Shown: positions 8,509-16,900 of the stretch, piece after piece
How positions within the stretch are numbered: position 1 is the stretch's first letter
How the letters are laid out: each line of letters opens with the position of its first letter
Assembly: GCA_031367405.1 (NCBI GenBank)
Contig: JANLPT010000320.1
Span: 1-34,576, forward strand
From: JALHNI01 sp031367405
GTDB lineage: Bacteria; Acidobacteriota; Terriglobia; Bryobacterales; Bryobacteraceae
Direction of reading: 5' to 3'
DNA length: 34,576 nucleotides
Made by a program: the position numbers and the translations under genes
The notes under the pieces: generated by a model
Databases searched by the model: none
Told to the model about the DNA's origin: nothing
Seen by the model: only the letters and a program-made list of their open reading frames with translations

Positions 8509-9306
8509 TTAGCGCGAGATCAGCGGCCGTAGCGGGCGCCAATAGAGATTGCGGAACGCGACCGGGCCATGGTCGCCTTGCAGCATGAGCGGATTTTGCG
8601 CGGCTTCGGGATAATTCAGGCTGGCGCGCGTGGGCCCTTCGCACTCGACGTCTTCCTGCACGAGTAAGCCGTTGTGCAGGACGCGGAGGAACTTGGCATT
8701 CGCCGTCTTTTTGCCGGAGGCGTCGAAACGGGGGGCGCGGAACCAGGCTTGGAAGCTTTGCCATTCGCCAGGCCGGCGGGCGGCGTTGCGGAGCGGGGCG
8801 GATCCGCCGACGCCTTGCTCATTGATCCAGCGATGGTAAATGCCGCCCGCATCGGAGGATTGCAGCGGTTCGCTGGAGCCGTAGGAATCGAAGACCTGGA
8901 TTTCGTAAAGGCCTTGCAAATAGACGCCCGAATTGGAGCCTTTGGCGACCATGTACTCGACGTAAAGTTCGATATCGCCATGTTTGGCGGTGCTGACGAA
9001 ATTGGCCGTGCGGCCCGTGGCACCGTTGATCATAACGCCAGATTCGCCGGGGGCTCCGCCGAGGCGGGTGGGGCTCAACAGTCTTTCCCAGCGGACGAAC
9101 CGGCTGGTGTACCATTCGCTGGGCTTCTGGTCCTGGGCCACCCAGCCTGAGAGGTCACGGCCATTCAGCAAGGGCGTCCAGCCCGATTCTTGCAGAAAGG
9201 GCGGGTCGCCATGGGCTTCGCCATCCTGAATGTGCGAGAGCTGTTGGGCTACCAGCGGGGCGGTAGCGAGAGCGAGAAAGTTACGTCGTTTCACTCTCGC
9301 CATCAT
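8509..9306 (-). CDS. Exported 3-keto-disaccharide hydrolase domain protein (DUF1080)
   Basis: 265 aa. Twin-arginine-like leader (KRRNFLALATAPLVAQQ) then a concanavalin-like DUF1080 domain: GWTPLLNGRDLSGW near residue 42, YVAKGSNSGVYLQG-type strand, YEIQVFDSYG, NPLMLQGDHGPVAFRNLYWRPL at the end. Family members bind or cleave modified (3-keto) glycosides outside the cytoplasm. The frame extends to 9360, but the ATG-ATG pair at 9306/9303 places the leader at the N-terminus. First gene of the three-gene minus run. A second DUF1080 gene lies at 12455-13297. Confidence 0.9.
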   Translation of the reverse strand: MMARVKRRNFLALATAPLVAQQLSHIQDGEAHGDPPFLQESGWTPLLNGRDLSGWVAQDQKPSEWYTSRFVRWERLLSPTRLGGAPGESGVMINGATGRTANFVSTAKHGDIELYVEYMVAKGSNSGVYLQGLYEIQVFDSYGSSEPLQSSDAGGIYHRWINEQGVGGSAPLRNAARRPGEWQSFQAWFRAPRFDASGKKTANAKFLRVLHNGLLVQEDVECEGPTRASLNYPEAAQNPLMLQGDHGPVAFRNLYWRPLRPLISR

Positions 9307-9388
9307 ATACCGGCGGTGGTGAATGCTTATATCCCTTCGGGCTGCATCCCGGACAGCCAAGGGCCATTCGATTGCAAAGGATTATTCG

Positions 9389-10402
9389 ATGAAATATTGG
9401 TTTATCCTGATGGCCGCCTGTAGCCTGGTGGCGCAAGACCCCAACTTCGGTGTGCAATCGCGCTTGGTTTTGGTCTCCGTGATCGTGAGAGACGCTAAAG
9501 GCCAGACTGTGGACGGGCTCGAGGCTAGGGATTTCGTGCTGCTCGACAATGGGCGGCCGCAAAAGGCGGTGGTCGATACAATTGGCACAGGTGTCGCCCC
9601 GATTGCACTGGTGATTGCCGTCCAGTCATCCGGCATCTCCGCCCCCGTGCTCGACAAAGTGCGCAAGATCAGCTCCCTGGTGCAACCTTTGCTGACGGGT
9701 ACGCGTGGGTGCGTCGCGCTGGTGGCTTTCTCTGAGTACGTCAATTGGCTGACGGAGTGTACTCCCGACGCCCATGCGCTGGATCGGGCCTTCGCCGCCT
9801 TGCAGCCGGGCGATGCCAAGTCGGCGCGTATGCTGGACGCGGCGAATCAGGCCATTGAGCGTCTACGGCAACGTAAAGCGCGACGGGTACTGCTGCTGAT
9901 CTCCGAGTCACGCGACCGGGGCAGCGAAACCGCGCTGGATGCTCTACTCCTCGACGCCCAGGCGGCCGGAGTGACCGTCTATGCGGCGACTTACTCGGCC
10001 TTCAAGTCGGCCTTTACCCAAAAAACGAACCAGCCATCACCTCGCAAGCGCGGCCCCGCCACGCCAAACGTGATTCCCGGCGACCCATCTTACGTGCCAC
10101 TCGAAGGGCGCATGGATATCCTGGGAGGCTTCGGCGAATTGAAGCGCTTAGGCATGATCAACACGACGCAGGTGTTGACGCAGCAAACCGGCGGCACGAC
10201 ATTTCCTTTCACCCGGCAAAAGGGGCTCGAAGATGCCATCGAAAAGCTGGGTGGCGAGTTACACACGCAGTATGTGCTGGGCTTCACGCCCGAGTCAACC
10301 GAAGTAGGTTATCACCCGATCGAGGTACGAGTGAACGGCCACAGCGAGTTACGAGTCCGCTCGCGCCCAGGTTACTGGGTCGCGGCTACTAAGGAAAAAT
10401 AG
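9389..10402 (+). CDS. VWFA-related Acidobacteria-type exported protein with degenerate MIDAS
   Basis: 337 aa from an ATG preceded by AAAGGA (8 nt spacing). Signal peptide MKYWFILMAACSLVAQ. Then the usual two-part layout: a beta-rich stretch with VVDGLEARDFVLLDNG-like wording (about 35-60), followed by a von Willebrand A-like domain. The metal site, normally DxSxS, reads VQSSGIS here, so the first Asp is replaced and metal binding is probably lost. Further blocks: RRVLLLISESRDRGS and GVTVYAATYSAF. The C-terminal GGTTFPF and YVLGFTPES match the TIGR03436 family. Role unknown. Monocistronic, followed by a strong palindrome. Confidence 0.88.
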   Translation: MKYWFILMAACSLVAQDPNFGVQSRLVLVSVIVRDAKGQTVDGLEARDFVLLDNGRPQKAVVDTIGTGVAPIALVIAVQSSGISAPVLDKVRKISSLVQPLLTGTRGCVALVAFSEYVNWLTECTPDAHALDRAFAALQPGDAKSARMLDAANQAIERLRQRKARRVLLLISESRDRGSETALDALLLDAQAAGVTVYAATYSAFKSAFTQKTNQPSPRKRGPATPNVIPGDPSYVPLEGRMDILGGFGELKRLGMINTTQVLTQQTGGTTFPFTRQKGLEDAIEKLGGELHTQYVLGFTPESTEVGYHPIEVRVNGHSELRVRSRPGYWVAATKEK

Positions 10403-10445
10403 GTGCATTTTATTCGTTAACTTACTTTCGCCCTTAGCTCCGCTT

Positions 10446-10475
10446 ACTAGCCCACGGCTGACGCCGTGGGCTAGT
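10446..10475. repeat. Perfect 13-bp palindrome with TGAC loop (REP-like or bidirectional terminator)
   Basis: Arms ACTAGCCCACGGC and GCCGTGGGCTAGT separated by TGAC, fully complementary over 13 bp. It sits between the convergent VWFA-related gene and the DUF84-GNAT gene. There is no clear T-run on either side, so it looks more like a repetitive extragenic palindrome than a classical Rho-independent terminator, although it could stop transcription from both sides. Confidence 0.8.
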
Positions 10476-10492
10476 TACGCAAAAGTTAGAAC

Positions 10493-11515
10493 TCACCCGG
10501 TCGCGGCTCGACCCCATTCGTCCCGTAGAATCGACATCAGGATTAGTGTGCGATAGCCAGCGGGACCTCGCACACTCTCTCGCAAACGGCCCTCTTCGCG
10601 GAAACCGGCGCGCTCGTACAAGCGGCGGGCGCGCGTATTTTCGACGTAGACATCGAGCCACACCCGGTGCGCCCCACGCTCTTCAAACGCCCACGGCAGC
10701 AGCGCGGCAAAGACGGCGGTGCCGAGGCCAGTGCCGCGTTCCGTCAGGCAAATACGCTTCACTTCGATCGAGTCATCGCGACCGGCCAATCCGCGCAAGA
10801 CGATGTAGCCGGCTTCCCGCCCATCGCGCAGGACGATGCGATGCTCGACATCGGCATCGTTCATCCACTCGCCGTGTTGCTCCGCTGTGTCCTGGCCAAT
10901 CAAACCCTCCGCACATGCTTGGGCTTCGGCCGGCAGAATCAAGAGTAAGTCGGCGGGCGTCGAAGGGCGAAAGGTAACCAGCGGCGGAGCAGGATAAAGC
11001 GATGGCGCGAGCCAGCGCACTAAAGCGTAAGTAAGAGCTTGTTCAAAGCTTTGCTGACGGTCAGCCAGACCGGCGGTGAGTAAGCCGATCGCGCCGTCCT
11101 TCTGCTTCGTATTCAATTGCCCCGACGCAGCATCCACTAAGTCGCCTAACTCGCGGCCAGCATCGAGACCGGCCAGAAAGTCAGGTGGCAATTCCATGCG
11201 GACACCGCCACCTTCGCCCCGCTGCCCATGACAATCCACGGCGACTACGGTGTTGACCAGATAGATCCTTCCGCGCAGTTCCTCGACACCCCCTTCGAGG
11301 CCAATCCCCAAATCGGCATCGAGCGCCAAACGCGCCGCCAGAGCCCGGTTGAAGGCACCCAGACGCGTCTCGCTTTCGCTGCGTGGTTGAACGTTGACGC
11401 CTGGCGGCACGGAAACGCCGGTGACCCCGGCGGCGGGCCAAATCCGGCGCACGACACTCTCCGCCGCCCGGATTTTTACCGGGTTCATGGAACCGACTGC
11501 AATTCGTCGCATCAT
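10493..11515 (-). CDS. DUF84 (YjjX-type) inosine/xanthosine triphosphatase fused to a GNAT acetyltransferase
   Basis: 340 aa from the ATG-ATG pair at 11515/11512 (GGAG just upstream). Residues 1 to about 172 match the YjjX/DUF84 family: AVGSMNPVKIRA at the N-terminus, GAFNRALAA, GIGLEGGVEE, and a C-terminal DGAIGLLTAG plus FEQALTYALVRW; the family hydrolyses ITP/XTP to sanitise nucleotide pools. Residues about 178-330 are a GNAT domain with acetyl-CoA motif ERGTGLGTAVFAALL, then VYVENTRARRLYERAGF. The frame is continuous through the joint at LYPAPP. The frame extends to 12199 but that N-terminal part overlaps the divergent gene and is not protein-like. The substrate of the GNAT half is unknown. 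Confidence 0.88.
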   Translation of the reverse strand: MMRRIAVGSMNPVKIRAAESVVRRIWPAAGVTGVSVPPGVNVQPRSESETRLGAFNRALAARLALDADLGIGLEGGVEELRGRIYLVNTVVAVDCHGQRGEGGGVRMELPPDFLAGLDAGRELGDLVDAASGQLNTKQKDGAIGLLTAGLADRQQSFEQALTYALVRWLAPSLYPAPPLVTFRPSTPADLLLILPAEAQACAEGLIGQDTAEQHGEWMNDADVEHRIVLRDGREAGYIVLRGLAGRDDSIEVKRICLTERGTGLGTAVFAALLPWAFEERGAHRVWLDVYVENTRARRLYERAGFREEGRLRESVRGPAGYRTLILMSILRDEWGRAATG

Positions 11516-11536
11516 CTCCACGATAATGGCAGATGT

Positions 11537-12337
11537 ATGTTGACCCTCCTGGCCGTCACCTGGCTCGCCGCGCAAATTGAGGTTTATTCCGAGTTCCGCC
11601 GCATCGGTCCCGATGGCGAGATCGTGAAGCCTGACCAGGGCGGCAGCGTGCGCGAAGTGCTTTCGCCCGCCGTTGCCCGCGGCGGCCATGCGTCGTTTCA
11701 GGTGGTGGTGAAGGGTGCGGCGGGCACGGACTACACGCTCTACATTGGCCAGAACCCCGAGGGACATGGCCGCGCTACCCTCTATCGGGAGATCTTCGCT
11801 GGCGGCATTCCCGATGGGCTGGAGCTGATTGCGGCGGGCTTCAAGGGTCCGCTTCAAAGTAGGATTCCGGAAGGCCAATTGGCCGAAGTCTTCTGGCTGG
11901 ATGTCGAGTATCCCGCGACGGCGGCGGTGGAGCGGGTGAAGATAGAACCGCAATTGTGGGCCGGCAGCCATTGGATCGTTTACCCGATGGAGGTGCGGCT
12001 GATCGAGGCCCGGCTGAAGGCGTTGCCGGCCGATCTTGACCCCGGCGTCGCGGTGGAAGCTCGTGCCGAATCCGCCGCATTCGTCGCTCTGCGGCAGTAT
12101 CTCTGTGGACTTCCCGCCCGCAAGCCCGCGCCCGGCGGACCCACCATTCGGCGCTTCATTTACCGCAACGCCCTGGAAACACTCGCCTATGCGCGCCAAC
12201 TTCCGGCCGAGCGAATTGCGGCGTTATTGCCCGATCCGGGCTCCTATTGCCAAGCGGATATTGAGCTTCCGTACGAAGGCTTCCTCCGCCTGCGAGGCCA
12301 ACTTCAGCTCACCAAGCCGGCGCCCGCAGCAAAATGA
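11537..12337 (+). CDS. Exported protein of unknown function
   Basis: 266 aa with a short signal peptide (MLTLLAVTWLAAQ). Mature part about 15-265: EVYSEFRRIGPDGEIVKPD at the N-terminus, then a beta-rich region (GGHASFQVVVKG, YTLYIGQNP) that resembles immunoglobulin-like carbohydrate-binding folds in composition, and a helical C-terminal half. I do not recognise the family. The ATG was chosen because it places the leader at the N-terminus; the frame is open upstream but overlaps the divergent DUF84-GNAT gene. Start-to-start distance to that gene is 21 bp, leaving little room for two separate promoters. Followed 17 bp later by tRNA-Ser. Confidence 0.82.
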   Translation: MLTLLAVTWLAAQIEVYSEFRRIGPDGEIVKPDQGGSVREVLSPAVARGGHASFQVVVKGAAGTDYTLYIGQNPEGHGRATLYREIFAGGIPDGLELIAAGFKGPLQSRIPEGQLAEVFWLDVEYPATAAVERVKIEPQLWAGSHWIVYPMEVRLIEARLKALPADLDPGVAVEARAESAAFVALRQYLCGLPARKPAPGGPTIRRFIYRNALETLAYARQLPAERIAALLPDPGSYCQADIELPYEGFLRLRGQLQLTKPAPAAK

Positions 12338-12354
12338 AGTAACATAAAAGGGCT

Positions 12355-12444
12355 GGAGAGATGGCCGAGTGGTTGAAGGCGCACGCTTGGAAAGCGTGTT
12401 TAGGGGAAACTCTAACGAGGGTTCGAATCCCTCTCTCTCCGCCA
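12355..12444 (+). tRNA. tRNA-Ser(GGA)
   Basis: Complete 90-nt class II cloverleaf including encoded CCA. Acceptor GGAGAGA pairs with TCTCTCC. Anticodon stem CACGC/GCGTG encloses loop TTGGAAA with anticodon GGA (12389-12391), reading UCC/UCU serine codons. A long variable arm follows, as expected for serine, then the T-arm with GTTCGAATC. Confidence 0.97.
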
Positions 12445-12454
12445 GAATCATCGA

Positions 12455-13297
12455 CTACTTAACGCCACACTGGGCCGGATCGTGGTGGACGTAGTAAGGC
12501 TTGAACCGGCGGCTCTTCTGGTCCATGCAGCCGGACAAGTTCAGCAACCGGATATTGCGGAATTCCACCGGTTGGCTCTCACTCTGCAAAGCAATGTAGC
12601 CTTCTTCGAGTAACTTTCCGTCCTGCTTGATGGCCGGATCGAAACCATGCGCCACCCCGCCACCGATTTGCGGCTTTTCATACTGCAGCACCTGTTCGCC
12701 GTCGATGAAGTGGCGCACCCGTTCTGAGCCCAGCACCTCCACTTCCACGTTCACCCAACCCTCACCGCGATAGATCTTGGACGTCGAGTTCGTGCAATGG
12801 GCCTTCACCATCTGCCCGTTCATGAAGATCTCGGTGCCCGGCGTACAGACGTTCATCGTCGGCCGCTTCAGGTCGCCATCGTTGCTGAGAAATTGCGCCT
12901 CAATGGAGATCGGCCAGTCCTGATCTTTCAGAATCGTCCCGGGCGCTTGGGAGTGGATCATCACGCCGCTATTGAGGCGCGCATAACCGGGGGCGCCTTT
13001 CATCTGCTCACCGATGATGCGGTATTCAAGGGCCAGCCGATAGTGCGAGAACTTTTGCTTATAGAAGAGGTGAGAGAAGCGGTTGCCGAAATCAGTGTAT
13101 TGGTCATAGGAGACTTTGATGACTCCGTCTTGGGCACGAAAGGTCTGGCCATAGTTATCGCCAACTTCGTGGCCGGCGATTTTGATCACCCAGCCGTCGA
13201 GGTTCTTGCCGTTAAAGAGCGGCAGCCAGTCCGTTGGCTTTTGGCCGGGGAGGGCACCAGGGAGAAAGAGCAGACCGAGGGCGAGAGTGTATTTCAT
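12455..13297 (-). CDS. Exported 3-keto-disaccharide hydrolase domain protein (DUF1080)
   Basis: 280 aa with Sec signal peptide (MKYTLALGLLFLPGALPGQ). Single DUF1080 domain: DWLPLFNGKNLDGWVIK near residue 23, GQTFRAQDGVIKV, RLNSGVMIHSQAPGT, SIEAQFLSNDG, and the closing EEGYIALQSESQPVEFRNIRLL. These are hallmark strands of the family, which handles oxidised disaccharides or related glycosides outside the cytoplasm. A cysteine-containing tail (SGCMDQKSRRF, AQCGVK) extends beyond the domain. Lies 53 bp downstream of the DUF1552 gene on the same strand, so it may share its transcript. Distinct in sequence from the 8509-9306 paralogue. Confidence 0.92.
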   Translation of the reverse strand: MKYTLALGLLFLPGALPGQKPTDWLPLFNGKNLDGWVIKIAGHEVGDNYGQTFRAQDGVIKVSYDQYTDFGNRFSHLFYKQKFSHYRLALEYRIIGEQMKGAPGYARLNSGVMIHSQAPGTILKDQDWPISIEAQFLSNDGDLKRPTMNVCTPGTEIFMNGQMVKAHCTNSTSKIYRGEGWVNVEVEVLGSERVRHFIDGEQVLQYEKPQIGGGVAHGFDPAIKQDGKLLEEGYIALQSESQPVEFRNIRLLNLSGCMDQKSRRFKPYYVHHDPAQCGVK

Positions 13298-13350
13298 GTT
13301 CGACGCTATTCTACCTGAGCGCGGGGCTGCACAGAGCGTTCGATTTACCC

Positions 13351-14685
13351 TTAGGTAAACAGCCCGTTCAATTCCCGGCTGCCGCTCGGGAACGATTTCA
13401 GGCCGGCCTTGAAAGCTTGGTTGGCGACGGCCAGATAAAGGTCGCCGATGGTACCGGTGTGGCGGGTGTGGCGGCCGGTGGCGAGGCCTCCGGCATGGCC
13501 GGCGACGATGACGGATAGGCCGTTGTTCTTGTGGTCGTTGGCTTCGGCGTGTTCGTGGACGTACACCAGGCTGGTGTGGTCGAGTAAGTTGCCGTCGCCT
13601 TCGGGCGTGGCTTTTAACTTACCCACTAAATAGGCGAACTCTTCGACGTGCCAGCGGCAAATATCGCGCATGATGCGTTGGCCGTCGGCACCGCCGGGGG
13701 CTTTGCCGTCCTGATGGGTATAGTCGTGGTGGCGCGCGGCCGTGTAGCCGAGCCACGGGAAACGCGTCAGCCCCTGGCACTTAGTCAGCATGTAAGAAGC
13801 GACACGAGTTTGGCCGCTGGCTAAGGCATGCACGAGTAAGTCGCTTTGGATTTTCGCGATGCGGGGCCAATCCTTCATGTCGCCGTCGAATTGGGGCTCT
13901 TCTACTTTGCGGTAAGTGGGAGGCAGACTGGCGATGGCACGTTCCACATCGCGCACCGAAGCTAAGTGCTCATCCACGCGCATCGAATCTTCGCGGCCGA
14001 GTGACTGCTTCAAAGTGGCCGCGTCGGCTTGCACGGCATCGAGGACGCTGCGTTTGCGAGCCACCCAGCCCGCATCGCGCGCGCCGAAAAGGCGGTCAAA
14101 AAGTTTGTGCGGCAGCATCTCGGGCGGCAGAGCGCGATCATTGCCGGCCCAGCTCATATTGCGCTGAATGCTCTCGCCGAAACTCTCCTGGGAGACGCCG
14201 ATTTGCAGAGAACGGAAACGGGTGTCGCCCGCAATGCGAGCGGCGATCACTTGGTCAGCGGACGGTCCGCCGGCACCGCGGCCCGTGAACGAGGTGCCGG
14301 TCATCAGGGCCGACATAGAACGGTGATGGTCGTTGCCGGGGCCGGGCAGGCGGGCCGCCGGATTGTCGAGGCCGGTGACGATGTGGATGTCCTCGCGGAA
14401 GTTGGCGAGCGGGGCGAGGCAGGGTGTCAACGTGAAGTCGCGACCGGTTTCGGTGGGGATCCAGTAACGCTCGACAACGCCGTTGCCGTTGAACCAAAGG
14501 ACGAAGCGATTGGGCGGAGTGCGCTTGGCCTGACCGCTGGGTCGGGCGGCGTAAGCATTGCCTGCCGAATTGAACATCGCCACGAGAGGGGGCAAGCCCA
14601 CCGTGATGGGTGTCCCTAGAGCGGAGAGACCGCTCAGCAGCAGGCGGCGGGAGACGGCGCGATCTTTGGTATGTACGGCGGCCAT
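13351..14685 (-). CDS. DUF1552 family exported protein
   Basis: 444 aa with a twin-arginine leader (VSRRLLLSGLSALG, residues about 12-25). DUF1552 features: FVLWFNGNGV (about 62-71), THIVTGLDN-like VTGLDN, GNDHHRSMSALMTG (about 117-130), GGPSADQVIA, and C-terminal HEHAEANDHKNNGL and GGLATGRH. The fold is alkaline-phosphatase/sulfatase-like in its His/Asp-rich motifs, but no activity is established. The ATG lies 1 bp after the DUF1592 stop, with GAGG 9 nt upstream inside that gene's end. DUF1552 and DUF1592-type genes are typically adjacent in planctomycetes and acidobacteria. Confidence 0.93.
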   Translation of the reverse strand: MAAVHTKDRAVSRRLLLSGLSALGTPITVGLPPLVAMFNSAGNAYAARPSGQAKRTPPNRFVLWFNGNGVVERYWIPTETGRDFTLTPCLAPLANFREDIHIVTGLDNPAARLPGPGNDHHRSMSALMTGTSFTGRGAGGPSADQVIAARIAGDTRFRSLQIGVSQESFGESIQRNMSWAGNDRALPPEMLPHKLFDRLFGARDAGWVARKRSVLDAVQADAATLKQSLGREDSMRVDEHLASVRDVERAIASLPPTYRKVEEPQFDGDMKDWPRIAKIQSDLLVHALASGQTRVASYMLTKCQGLTRFPWLGYTAARHHDYTHQDGKAPGGADGQRIMRDICRWHVEEFAYLVGKLKATPEGDGNLLDHTSLVYVHEHAEANDHKNNGLSVIVAGHAGGLATGRHTRHTGTIGDLYLAVANQAFKAGLKSFPSGSRELNGLFT

Positions 14686-14686
14686 G

Positions 14687-16594
14687 TTAGTTCCTCACTG
14701 GCGGATAAGTGGTCCACTTAACGAGCGACACGAGCAGCTCTTGAAACTGGAAGCCCGAGGCGCGAAACTCCTGCGTTGCCTTTTCAATGGCGGCAGAGTC
14801 CGCCGCCGATTCATGACGGCCCATCAGGTAGCGGAATACCTGTTTGACCACACATTCCTGACACTGCGCGCTACCCGCTAAGATTTTACCGAGTTCGCGG
14901 GGCGAATTAAAGGGGGCCGAAGTACCAGTATCCGTGACGAGGCCCGCCACCCAGCCGGAGGTGTCGAGGTCGAGGTCGAAGTTGAGGGCCTTATCATTGC
15001 TTTTGCGCTCCGGTTGAACGGTGACGTGAAGCTTTTCGCGGCGCGCGCCGATGGCGTCGAACTTCTCCAGGCCGAAGCCGATCGGGTCAATCAGCGTGTG
15101 GCAGCTGGCGCAACTGGGGCTGGAGAGATGAATGCCGAGGCGCTCACGGGTGGTGACCGGTTTTTCTTTGGCGATGGGGGGCAGATTGGTGCTGACGCCG
15201 GGGGGCGGCTGGGGAACTTCCTGGCAGAGAAACTGTTCGCGCACGAAGAGTCCGCGGGCGGTGGGCGAGGTTTCGGCAGGTTTGCTGGTGGCGGTGAGGA
15301 AGCTGGCATGGCCCAGGATGCCGGCGCGGCCGGTGCTGGCAGGTAAGTCGACTTTGGCGTACTCGGTGCCGGGGGCAGTTACTCCATAAATGCGAGCTAA
15401 ATCGCTATTTAAGTAACTGTAAGTGGCAGAGAAAAATTCCATGAAATTACCGCGTTGCCAGATGAGAGCTTCGGCGAGGCGGCGGCTTTCTTCGGCCATC
15501 GCGACGGTGAGTTCAGGAGTAAATAGTGGGAACTGGCGGCGTTCGCGGATGGTGCCGTTGAGGCGGTCAAAACGCAGCCAGTCGGCGAGGAATTCTTTGG
15601 CCGAATCTTTGGCCCTTTCTGAGGCGAGTAAGCGGCGGGCTTCTTTCTCGACGCCAGCGGAAGTGGCAAGTTGGCCCTTGGCTGCCGCATTCAGAAGCGC
15701 CTCGTCGGGCGTCGAGTTCCAGAGCGCGTAGGCGAGTTTAGAAGCAATTTCATAGCCCTGCTGGCTGGGGTCGGCACCGTGTTCGACGCGCAGCAGGAAG
15801 CCCGGCGATTGCAGCATGGCTTCGAGGGCGAGTTGGGCCCCGGCGTAGAACTGCTTTTCGGATGAGAAAAGTCTTTGGTAGCGGGCCAATTCGCTGTCAG
15901 TGAGTGGACGGCGAAAGGCGCGGCGGCCGAATTCTTTTAAGAAGCGGTCGCGGCAGAGTAAGTCCGTCGTCTTGCAAGGAATCAGGTGCCGTGTATCGCC
16001 CGCGCGGAAGGCGGACCGCGCCAGTTTCTCGGCGGCATTGCTATAGGACTCGGTCAGCATGGGCGAGGCATTCTGGCCGGGATATTGGTTGCGGAATCCG
16101 CCAATAAAGTCTTCGGGCGGAAAGGAATCGGCTAGACGGCTGGAGTCACCGAGTAAGTCGCGCATGGTGTTGTTGTATTGCGCGTGGGTGAGGCGGCGGA
16201 GGGCTCGTTTGGCCGGTCCGGCTTCTGGCTTGGCCGCCACGTCGAGAGATTCGAGGGGTGCCCTCGCCAGATAGTCCACCCACTCCCGCAACATCTTTTC
16301 GTCCGCGCTGCCCGGCTCAATACGCTTCCCTCCGGCGTGCGCCAGCCGCAAGGTGGGCTTGTTCAGCAGCAACGATTTTTCCGGATCTGCGCGATTCACC
16401 AACCCTCGCAGCGACTTACCGAAGTCTAAAGTTGCCGCGTGCTCTTCGGGGAATTTTAGCCGCGTGCCGGAAGCCACACCGTTCGGGTTGTGGCAGCCCG
16501 CGCAACCGCCTCGTTCGAGCACGGGGGCGACGTCACGGACAAAGTCCACGGCGGAGAGGAAAGCGGGAAGGAGTGCGAGGAGCGCCATTCGCAT
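14687..16594 (-). CDS. Exported di-haem cytochrome c of the DUF1587/1592/1588/1585 planctomycete type
   Basis: 635 aa with signal peptide (MRMALLALLPAFLSA). First haem c motif C31-AG-C34-H35 in an N-terminal cytochrome-like segment; second motif C495-AS-C498-H499 followed by LIDPIGFGLEKFDAIG, the DUF1588 signature. Between them: RRLTHAQYNNTMRDLLGD (DUF1587), FGRRAFRRPLTDSEL (DUF1595), and a DUF1592 region with HASFLTATSKP. C-terminal DUF1585 contains CQECVVKQVFRYLMGR. Probably a periplasmic electron-transfer protein working with the adjacent DUF1552 protein, perhaps in oxidation of a glycan or small substrate; that role is inference. Confidence 0.95.
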   Translation of the reverse strand: MRMALLALLPAFLSAVDFVRDVAPVLERGGCAGCHNPNGVASGTRLKFPEEHAATLDFGKSLRGLVNRADPEKSLLLNKPTLRLAHAGGKRIEPGSADEKMLREWVDYLARAPLESLDVAAKPEAGPAKRALRRLTHAQYNNTMRDLLGDSSRLADSFPPEDFIGGFRNQYPGQNASPMLTESYSNAAEKLARSAFRAGDTRHLIPCKTTDLLCRDRFLKEFGRRAFRRPLTDSELARYQRLFSSEKQFYAGAQLALEAMLQSPGFLLRVEHGADPSQQGYEIASKLAYALWNSTPDEALLNAAAKGQLATSAGVEKEARRLLASERAKDSAKEFLADWLRFDRLNGTIRERRQFPLFTPELTVAMAEESRRLAEALIWQRGNFMEFFSATYSYLNSDLARIYGVTAPGTEYAKVDLPASTGRAGILGHASFLTATSKPAETSPTARGLFVREQFLCQEVPQPPPGVSTNLPPIAKEKPVTTRERLGIHLSSPSCASCHTLIDPIGFGLEKFDAIGARREKLHVTVQPERKSNDKALNFDLDLDTSGWVAGLVTDTGTSAPFNSPRELGKILAGSAQCQECVVKQVFRYLMGRHESAADSAAIEKATQEFRASGFQFQELLVSLVKWTTYPPVRN

Positions 16595-16600
16595 GACTTT

Positions 16601-16606
16601 ATTATA
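16601..16606 (-). promoter_or_regulatory. Candidate -10 box TATAAT for the cytochrome/DUF1552 operon
   Basis: On the minus strand a perfect TATAAT lies 6 nt upstream of the ATG at 16594. No good -35 at 16-18 nt and no Shine-Dalgarno are visible. If it is used, the transcript would begin at or next to the start codon (leaderless). Confidence 0.35.
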
Positions 16607-16732
16607 GGATGTTCATCAACGAATTGACCTAAAAGGCAGATCTATAGTGCCTTCGTGCGGGTGCCGGAACTAGATTCGCCTCAATCGCGTGGGTTAGCCT
16701 TGGCAAAAGCAGCCGGTCTTTCCTCGAATCAA

Positions 16733-16900
16733 TCACTCCTCCGGTGCGTCAAACGGCTCCACCGTCGAATTCGTCAGCTCCACCTCCCGCACGCCATGCA
16801 CGCGCTTCAGCACGCGTTGCAGTTCAGTGGTGAGTTTGTCGGGGCGTTCGTCATCGTCGACTTCGACGACCACTTTGAGGTAGACCTGGATTCGCTGCAT
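16733..16900 (-). CDS. Small conserved-looking acidic protein
   Basis: 55 aa starting MQRIQVYLKVVVEVDDDE; pattern is beta-strand, charged turn, helix (KLTTELQRVLKRVHGV), strand (REVELTN), ending in an acidic tail. The alternation suggests a small alpha/beta domain. It resembles short hypothetical proteins of Acidobacteria from memory, but I cannot name a family. No convincing ribosome-binding site: the GGCTACC upstream is part of a palindrome. The frame extends upstream to 17380 through the divergent bacilliredoxin gene, which is antisense shadow. Function unknown. Confidence 0.6.
   Translation of the reverse strand: MQRIQVYLKVVVEVDDDERPDKLTTELQRVLKRVHGVREVELTNSTVEPFDAPEE

Noticed and set aside
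11516..12199. N-terminal extension of the DUF84-GNAT frame
   Set aside because: It lies antisense to the exported gene at 11537 and lacks family similarity; DUF84 homology begins at the ATG pair near 11515.
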